64,000 nt of DNA, taken from Acinetobacter calcoaceticus ANC 3811. GTDB taxonomy: Bacteria > Pseudomonadota > Gammaproteobacteria > Pseudomonadales > Moraxellaceae. Positions 58,101 to 64,000 of this stretch are shown here, piece after piece (positions within the stretch are counted from its first letter, which is position 1; each line of letters opens with the position of its first letter). The stretch spans positions 3,156,733 to 3,220,732 of the forward strand of contig NZ_KB976986.1 of the NCBI RefSeq assembly GCF_000399665.1, given 5' to 3'. The position numbers and the translations under genes were made by a program. The notes under the pieces were generated by a model. It was not told the DNA's origin, searched no databases, and saw only the letters and a program-made list of their open reading frames with translations.

Positions 58101-59816
58101 ATGAAATGGAATTCATTAAAGGCGAAAGCTTTATTAGCCGCAGCATCGCTATATTCAACAGTGGCTATGGCAAGTCCAGATCTGGGTGAAGCTGAACAAC
58201 AGGCAACTAACTGGCATGCCATTATTATGTTTGTCATTTTTGTTGGTTTCACTTTGTTCATTACGAAGTGGGCTGCAAAGCAAACCCAATCAACTCAAGA
58301 TTTCTATACAGCAGGTGGGGGCATCAGCGGTTTCCAGAATGGTCTGGCAATTGCGGGTGACTATATGTCTGCTGCATCTTTCCTTGGTATTTCTGCACTT
58401 GTGTTTAGTTCGGGCTTTGATGGCTTACTTTACTCGCTTGGGTTCATGGTAGGTTGGCCAATCGTTTTATTCTTGGTTGCAGAACGTTTACGTAACCTTG
58501 GTAAATATAACCTTTCAGATGTGGTTTCATTCCGTCTTGAAGAAAAACCAGTACGTACTTTAGCTGCAATCAGTTCACTTGTTGTTGTGGCATTCTATTT
58601 GATTGCTCAAATGGTAGGTGCGGGTCAGCTCATCAAATTACTATTTGGTTTGAACTACAACATTGCAGTCGTCATCGTTGGTCTATTGATGATGGCATAC
58701 GTAATCTTTGGTGGCATGTTGGCAACGACATGGGTACAAATTATCAAAGCGGTCATGCTACTCAGTGGTGCAACCTTCATGGCATTCATGGTAATGAAAG
58801 CAGTTGGTTTCAGCTTCAGCAACATGTTTAGTCAATCAATTGAAGTTTTCAGTAAAGTACATGACATCAGCTTGACCGATGCTGCAAAAATCATGGGGCC
58901 GGGTAAACTTGCGGCAAATCCAATTGATGCCTTGTCTCTAGGTTTGGCGTTGATGTTTGGTACAGCAGGTCTTCCACACATCCTGATGCGTTTCTTCACT
59001 GTAAAAGATGCAAAAGAAGCTCGTAAATCGGTTGTGGTTGCAACAGGTTTCATTGGTTACTTCTATCTTTTAACTTTTATTATTGGTTTCGGTGCGATCC
59101 TTTTCGTATCAAACAATCCGCAATTCATTGATGTTGCAAAAATGGCAGTAACAGGCAAACTTGAGCTTGTTGGTGGTAACAATATGGCAGCCGTGCATTT
59201 AAGTGACGCTTTAGGCGGTGACTTATTCATGGGCTTCATTTCAGCAGTAGCGTTCGCAACTATTCTTGCGGTTGTTGCTGGTTTAACACTTTCAGGCGCC
59301 TCTGCAATCTCTCATGATTTATACGCTAACGTATTCAAGAAAGGCCAAACAACGCCTGCTTCTGAGCTTCGTATGTCAAAAATTGCGACATTGGGCTTAG
59401 CAATCTTCGCAATGGTTTTGGGTATCTTGTTTGAGAAGCAAAACGTAGCATTCATGGTTGGTTTAGCATTCTCTGTAGCTTGTTGTGCAAACTTCCCAGT
59501 TCTTGTTCTTTCAATGTTCTGGAAAGGCTTAACAACTCGTGGAGCGGTTATTGGTGGTGTTGTTGGTCTTGTAACAGCAGTAACACTCATTGTTCTTTCT
59601 AAAGCAGTTTGGGTAGATACTTTAAAAATCTCTGATACACCAATCAATCCATTCAATGGTCCTGCATTATTTGCTATGCCATTGTCATTCCTTTGCTGTT
59701 GGTTATTCTCGGTAACTGACAACTCTGCACGTGCTAAGAAAGAGCGTGCTGCTTTTGATGCTCAATATGTTCGTTCAATGACAGGTATTGGCGCATCTGG
59801 TGCATCGGATCACTAA
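58101..59816 (+). CDS. actP: Cation/acetate symporter
   Basis: A 571-residue sodium/solute symporter with 13-14 helices. The N-terminal signal-like segment ([14 protein letters not shown]) is followed by [30 protein letters not shown], which is the SSSF signature of Act[25 protein letters not shown] and [15 protein letters not shown] are further family landmarks. It imports acetate with cation for Acs. AAGGA stands ten bases before ATG 58101. It lies downstream of DUF485 in one unit. Confidence 0.95.
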   Translation: MKWNSLKAKALLAAASLYSTVAMASPDLGEAEQQATNWHAIIMFVIFVGFTLFITKWAAKQTQSTQDFYTAGGGISGFQNGLAIAGDYMSAASFLGISALVFSSGFDGLLYSLGFMVGWPIVLFLVAERLRNLGKYNLSDVVSFRLEEKPVRTLAAISSLVVVAFYLIAQMVGAGQLIKLLFGLNYNIAVVIVGLLMMAYVIFGGMLATTWVQIIKAVMLLSGATFMAFMVMKAVGFSFSNMFSQSIEVFSKVHDISLTDAAKIMGPGKLAANPIDALSLGLALMFGTAGLPHILMRFFTVKDAKEARKSVVVATGFIGYFYLLTFIIGFGAILFVSNNPQFIDVAKMAVTGKLELVGGNNMAAVHLSDALGGDLFMGFISAVAFATILAVVAGLTLSGASAISHDLYANVFKKGQTTPASELRMSKIATLGLAIFAMVLGILFEKQNVAFMVGLAFSVACCANFPVLVLSMFWKGLTTRGAVIGGVVGLVTAVTLIVLSKAVWVDTLKISDTPINPFNGPALFAMPLSFLCCWLFSVTDNSARAKKERAAFDAQYVRSMTGIGASGASDH

Positions 59817-59841
59817 GATCAATATTGCTAGATAATCCTTT

Positions 59842-59866
59842 AAAAAGCCCTACGGGGCTTTTTTTA
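59842..59866 (+). terminator. Terminator after actP
   Basis: AAAAGCCC-TAC-GGGGCTTTT then T-rich. Confidence 0.9.
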
Positions 59867-59987
59867 TACTTATTTTATTTTCAATTTAGAGCTTAGATAT
59901 TAATAAAGAGCAACTTGTTTGCCTTGTTTTGTGTACAGTATTATTTGTTAACTCTCAAAAAAGCATAATGAAACAAGGAAAATAATA

Positions 59988-60680
59988 ATGCGATCTATTA
60001 TTGATTTCTGGGCAAGTTTTCGCTTATTGCCTTCTGCATGGCTGCTATTCGTTCAGTTTATTTTATTAATTTTAGCCATGCTGACATTTGATAGTTTGCC
60101 TTACCGGACTTTAACCTGGTCATTAGGTGTCCTTGCTTTATTGTTGATTGCTAAAGTTATTCGCCAGACGCCGATGTTTACTTTTTTAGGTTTAACATTT
60201 GTGAGCGGTGCAATTCTGTCATCAGTACTTATTGTGTTGGGATATAGCAATTTATATATTCAGCTATTTGCCCATAGCTGTGAAGCTCTGGCCTATTTTT
60301 CGGCAGCTTATGGTTTATTTCGTTATATGTTCGCTGACCGATATTTAACAAGAGATGAGCTATTTGCGGCAGCAGCTGTCTTTACACTGATTGCCTGGGG
60401 TTTTGCATTTTTATATAACATCTGCCAGCTCGTTTTCCCTTATAGCTTTCAAAATCCAAATAATCCTCATGCTTTACAAACTTGGCTAGATTTACTCTTT
60501 CTAAGCTTTAGCTTGCAATCGGCTACAGGCTTATCCGATCTCATGCCAATCACTCCACCAGCGCGCGTTTTAGCCATGCTCCAAATGTTTTGTGGAGTCA
60601 TGTATTTAGCTTTGATCGTCACCCGCCTAATCGCTTTACAATATATTACCCACCTCCCTAAAAAAAATTCAGATAAATAA
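59988..60680 (+). CDS. Ion-channel-like membrane protein with degenerate pore motif
   Basis: A 230-residue protein with five to six membrane helices. Its last third has the two-helix pore layout of voltage-gated-like or Ion_trans_2 channels: a pore helix (LLFLSFSLQSATGLSDLMPITPPARV) followed by a TM2-like helix (AMLQMFCGVMYLALIVTRLIAL). The selectivity filter is T-G-L-S-D rather than the K+ filter TVGYGD, so it may be non-selective or not a channel. AACAAGGAAAATAATA precedes the ATG. It lies alone between actP and betT. Confidence 0.72.
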   Translation: MRSIIDFWASFRLLPSAWLLFVQFILLILAMLTFDSLPYRTLTWSLGVLALLLIAKVIRQTPMFTFLGLTFVSGAILSSVLIVLGYSNLYIQLFAHSCEALAYFSAAYGLFRYMFADRYLTRDELFAAAAVFTLIAWGFAFLYNICQLVFPYSFQNPNNPHALQTWLDLLFLSFSLQSATGLSDLMPITPPARVLAMLQMFCGVMYLALIVTRLIALQYITHLPKKNSDK

Positions 60681-60847
60681 TGGAGGAGGTGTTTTAATTT
60701 ATTTACACCTTTGTAACTGCAATATTCTTTAAGTTTATTTAGAGTGTTATCGGCTTTCTCTATTGAAAGCCCTAGCTTTGTTCATTCTATGAATATCTTA
60801 TCGGCATTTAAGCCTGTCACTCGTCATTAAAATAACATGGAGGATTT

Positions 60848-62815
60848 ATGCCTTCCAAACAGTCCGGTTGGTTCGCAAACGTTAATCCTAACGTATTTTT
60901 TGGTACGGTCATTATTATTGCTTTGTTTTTAGCAGTGGTTGTGATTGCTCCGAGTTCTTTTGAGCTTTTAACGCAGCAATTAAAGCAGTGGATCACTGAT
61001 TCATTTAGCTGGTTCTATGTTTTATCTGTTGCCTTCTTCCTCATCTTATTGATTTACATTGCCTGTTCCTCAATTGGACGCATTAAATTAGGGCCAGATC
61101 ATAGTCAGCCTGATTATAACAATGGGTCTTGGTTCGCCATGCTGTTTACGGCAGGGATGGGGATTGGGCTGATGTTCTTCGGCGTTGCCGAACCTGTCAT
61201 GCATTATGTTAATCCACCAAGTGGAGAGGCTCAAACCATTGATGCAGCACAGCAAGCATTAAGAGTTACCTTTTTCCATTGGGGGCTACATGCTTGGGCA
61301 ATCTACGCTGTAGTTGGGCTAGCTCTGGCTTACTTTGCCTATCGGCACAATTTACCTTTAAAGACTCGGTCTGCACTGTATCCTCTTATTGGGAAGAGGA
61401 TTTATGGAGTGTGGGGCGATGGTATCGATATATTCGCGACCATTGGAACTGTATTTGGTGTCGCGACATCGCTTGGCTTTGGGGTAACCCAGATCAATTC
61501 TGGTTTGCATTATTTATTTGGTGTAGAGCAAAGTACTCATGTACAGGTTTTACTCATTATTTTTGTGAGTATATTAGCTTCCTTATCTGTATTTTTAGGT
61601 CTTGATAAGGGCGTAAAACGTTTATCGGAGCTAAATTTAGTCTTAGCTTTAATATTATTAGTTTTTGTTTTTATTGCTGGTCCAAGTATTTATTTACTTC
61701 AAACGACGATTCAAAACACTGGACAATATATTTCTAACCTGTTCACTATGACATTCAACTTATATGCCTATCAGCCAAATGGCTGGATTGGTGGTTGGAC
61801 AATTTTGTACTGGGCTTGGTGGATTTCTTGGTCGCCATTTGTGGGAATGTTTATTGCCAGAGTTTCACGCGGTCGTACCATTCGAGAATTTATTGTTGGG
61901 GTTTTACTCATTCCAACAGGCTTTACCATTATCTGGATGGGCTTTTTAGGAAATGCTGCATTATTTAGCATTATTCATGAACACCAAACGACATTAATTC
62001 AGGCTGTTCAGCAAGATTCGTCAGTTGCATTATTTGAATTCTTAGGTCACTTACCGTGGTCTGGGGTGATGAATGTCTTGGCAACGATTTTGGTGGTTTT
62101 ATTTTTTGTCACCTCTGCTGACTCGGGGGCATTAGTCACCGATTACTTAACGGCTAAATCTGAAAACTCACCCACTTGGCAGCGTCTGTTTTGGACGGTA
62201 CTCATGGCTGTGCTCGCAATTATTTTATTGCTAGTCGGTGGCCTAGCCGCACTTCAGGCTTCCATCATTATGAGTGCATTGCCTTTTACTGTCGTCATGC
62301 TCTTAATGAGTTGGGGTTTAATAAAGGCCTTGCATCTTGATGTCACGAAAATGACAGCAATTCAAGAAGCACGCATTACACCACGTGCCATTCATAATCC
62401 ACGAAGCTGGCAACAGCGTTTAGGGTTAATCATGCACTATCCTCATAATGAAGAAGAGGTTCGTGAATATATTGAGAAACAAGTAGCGGGTGCATTTGAA
62501 AATATTCAACATGAATTTAGACGTCGTCATCTTGAGGTTTCAATTAGCCAACTTGAAGATAGTATGCAACTTCGGGTAGACCATCACAATGAAATTAATT
62601 TTATTTATAAAGTTGTTCCACGTGAAACAGTACCGCCAAGTTTTTTAATTGGGCGTACTGAAGCCGAAGATGGACAATATTTTCAAGCTGAAGTTTTCTT
62701 AAGAGAGGGTGGCCAGAACTATGATGTAATGGATTGGACGCAAGAAGATTTAATTCAAGACATTATTGATCAATATGAACGTCATCTGTATTTCTTGAAT
62801 GTTGTGCGAAGCTAA
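60848..62815 (+). CDS. BCCT-family choline/betaine transporter, BetT-like
   Basis: A 655-residue transporter with 12 helices. FTAGMGIGLMFFGVAEPVMHY, TFFHWGLHAWAIY and the Trp-rich LYWAWWISWSPFVGMFIARVSRGRTIREF (the family signature region) are diagnostic. A long C-terminal cytoplasmic domain (about residues 500-655) makes it the length of E. coli BetT and of the osmotically stimulated BetT type. The substrate is probably choline, taken up for glycine betaine synthesis, but betIBA are not adjacent. ATGGAGG precedes the ATG. Confidence 0.88.
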   Translation: MPSKQSGWFANVNPNVFFGTVIIIALFLAVVVIAPSSFELLTQQLKQWITDSFSWFYVLSVAFFLILLIYIACSSIGRIKLGPDHSQPDYNNGSWFAMLFTAGMGIGLMFFGVAEPVMHYVNPPSGEAQTIDAAQQALRVTFFHWGLHAWAIYAVVGLALAYFAYRHNLPLKTRSALYPLIGKRIYGVWGDGIDIFATIGTVFGVATSLGFGVTQINSGLHYLFGVEQSTHVQVLLIIFVSILASLSVFLGLDKGVKRLSELNLVLALILLVFVFIAGPSIYLLQTTIQNTGQYISNLFTMTFNLYAYQPNGWIGGWTILYWAWWISWSPFVGMFIARVSRGRTIREFIVGVLLIPTGFTIIWMGFLGNAALFSIIHEHQTTLIQAVQQDSSVALFEFLGHLPWSGVMNVLATILVVLFFVTSADSGALVTDYLTAKSENSPTWQRLFWTVLMAVLAIILLLVGGLAALQASIIMSALPFTVVMLLMSWGLIKALHLDVTKMTAIQEARITPRAIHNPRSWQQRLGLIMHYPHNEEEVREYIEKQVAGAFENIQHEFRRRHLEVSISQLEDSMQLRVDHHNEINFIYKVVPRETVPPSFLIGRTEAEDGQYFQAEVFLREGGQNYDVMDWTQEDLIQDIIDQYERHLYFLNVVRS

Positions 62816-62826
62816 TATTTAGGTGT

Positions 62827-62855
62827 AAAAAAAGGACTCAATTGAGTCCTTTTTT
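62827..62855. terminator. Terminator between betT and omp33-36
   Basis: AAAAAAAGGACTCAATTGAGTCCTTTTTT, a symmetrical stem with T-run on each strand. Confidence 0.92.
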
Positions 62856-62875
62856 AATTCGATTTCTAAATTAAA

Positions 62876-63775
62876 TTAGAAACGGAATTTAGCATTTAAG
62901 CCGATAGTTTGTGTATCGTAGCTAGACTTTTTAACGTCAGCTTTCATGTACGATGCACCAACTGCTAAAGCTGGAGTAATGAAGTAGTTTACGTTACCAC
63001 CCCAAGCTTGACGGAATTCACCAAGGTCATTACCTTTGATGTCAGCTACGCCATCGTTACCGATGAAAGATGCGCCAACACTTAACTTAGGAGTTAAGTA
63101 AAGGTCAGTTTTCAAACCGTATTGGTTTTCTTGACCGAAAGCACCAGCAGCTTCAAAACCAATTGCCATGTTAGTTCCATCGATTGGACCTACATATTTA
63201 GCACGTGCAGTAATAGCATCTTGGTCATCTTGAATCGCAGCAGTTTGGTTTACAGCAGAGTAGATACCGTTGCTGATGATGCCAAAGTTGTCTAAAGCGA
63301 ATTGGTTAGCAACACTTGTATAACCAACAGTCATCAAGAAGTTAGGTAACAACATAGCACCAACTTCTAATGCATAACGGTCACCGTTGTCATCTTTAGA
63401 GTTGTTGTTTTTACCATCAACATCAGTGTGGTTGTAAGTTGCGCTAGCATATACAGGAAGGTAAGGAGTAGGAACGTAAGCCTCGCCTTTAACACCGTAA
63501 GTACCAATGTGGTAGTTTACGTTGCCTTGGTCATACTGTTGGTAGCTATAACCTAAAGATACGCTAGAAGCTTGGTTCAAGAAAGCCGCTTCAGCTAAAG
63601 GACCTTTAGTGGTATCAACATTTTTTAAATAGTATGTACCAGCAACGTCACCAGTGAAGTTTTTATCGTTTGCAGTTGTGTCAACATATTCAGATTGACC
63701 TTGAACTTCAAATTGATAAGCATGAGCACCGGTCATGGCTAATAATACAGCAGTGGCTAAACCAAGTTTTTTCAT
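62876..63775 (-). CDS. omp33-36: Omp33-36 family porin
   Basis: A 299-residue outer-membrane protein. A signal peptide (KKLGLATAVLLAMTGAHA) precedes YQFEVQGQSEYVDTTANDKNF, which I recognise as the Acinetobacter Omp33-36 water/solute porin associated with carbapenem susceptibility and host-cell effects. The barrel ends QTIGLNAKFRF. ATG 63775 has GGA upstream; the frame extends to 63796. The identification rests on remembered sequence. Confidence 0.85.
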   Translation of the reverse strand: MKKLGLATAVLLAMTGAHAYQFEVQGQSEYVDTTANDKNFTGDVAGTYYLKNVDTTKGPLAEAAFLNQASSVSLGYSYQQYDQGNVNYHIGTYGVKGEAYVPTPYLPVYASATYNHTDVDGKNNNSKDDNGDRYALEVGAMLLPNFLMTVGYTSVANQFALDNFGIISNGIYSAVNQTAAIQDDQDAITARAKYVGPIDGTNMAIGFEAAGAFGQENQYGLKTDLYLTPKLSVGASFIGNDGVADIKGNDLGEFRQAWGGNVNYFITPALAVGASYMKADVKKSSYDTQTIGLNAKFRF

Positions 63776-64000
63776 AATCATTTCCAGCAATAACAAGAGA
63801 TAAAGCTGGGGTCATTGTATTGTAACAATTTATGAAGTCAATAATGAAAAAAGAGAATGTTAAAGATATTTGACACTTATGTTAAAATTGGTGAAAAACT
63901 AATCAAATGAAAAGTAAATTGTCAACCTGATAAAAAAATGAACATTTACAAGAGGCTAATAATTATATTTCATAGGGAATTTAGTAGTAAATGTTAAAAA
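63776..64000. other. AT-rich region upstream of omp33-36 to the window edge
   Basis: Very low GC, with no gene or terminator visible; it must contain the omp33-36 promoter. Confidence 0.6.

Overview
The window looks like chromosomal core sequence from an Acinetobacter of the calcoaceticus-baumannii complex. The basis is low G+C, many protein sequences I recognise as Acinetobacter-type (the Omp33-36 porin at the right edge, a FtsZ with the divergent tail SIQDYLKNQQRK, a Moraxellaceae-style murG-murC-ddl-ftsQAZ block headed by gshB), and the absence of any IS, prophage, tRNA, rRNA or CRISPR. Species identity is inferred from memory, not from a search.

Layout. 1-1.3 kb: end of a purine (urate/allantoin) catabolic unit, puuE and a cut uraD. 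1.5-8.5 kb: HPF-like ribosome factor, ankyrin protein, outer-membrane barrel, dsbD, a membrane diguanylate cyclase, an HSL-type esterase, a DUF2147 protein and an ArsC/Spx-like reductase. 8.5-9 kb: an apparent gap that on the minus strand reads like a CsrA-titrating small RNA (eight GGA motifs in about 120 nt and a GGA-bearing terminator). 9-13 kb: xth, pyrE, a Fur-boxed TonB receptor, DUF1737. 13-24 kb: gshB and the late dcw cluster (murG, murC, ddl, ftsQ, ftsA, ftsZ, lpxC), then dciA-like and M23 peptidase genes. 24-29 kb: aceE-aceF. 29-33 kb: a yybP-ykoY manganese riboswitch before a GDT1/UPF0016 transporter, a second Fur-boxed TonB receptor, a di-iron MBL protein. 33-41 kb: guaB, glmM, pdxH, recJ, a porin, and prfB with its programmed +1 frameshift. 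41-46 kb: ArsR regulator with an Old Yellow Enzyme, waaA, rsmE, MscS, DUF805.

46.5-60 kb is a dispersed acetate module: acs, the LuxR-type response regulator crbR, the SLC5-hybrid kinase crbS, a DUF485 gene and actP, with a sulfone-use pair (msuE-sfnG) and a divergent Lrp/isochorismatase pair in between. A shared near-palindrome, CGAC(C/T)AAAGTCG, occurs upstream of acs, upstream of DUF485-actP, and upstream of an unrecognised 255-aa gene between crbR and crbS. I propose it as the CrbR operator; that unrecognised gene also has a ten-G tract by its start. The window closes with a degenerate ion-channel-like protein, a BetT-type choline transporter and Omp33-36.

The strongest leads for new biology are the Rsm-like RNA (8709-8863, minus), the acetate-switch motif with its unknown third target, the poly-G tract, the ArsR/OYE triple operator, and the shared 20-bp palindrome at 8940 and 53899.
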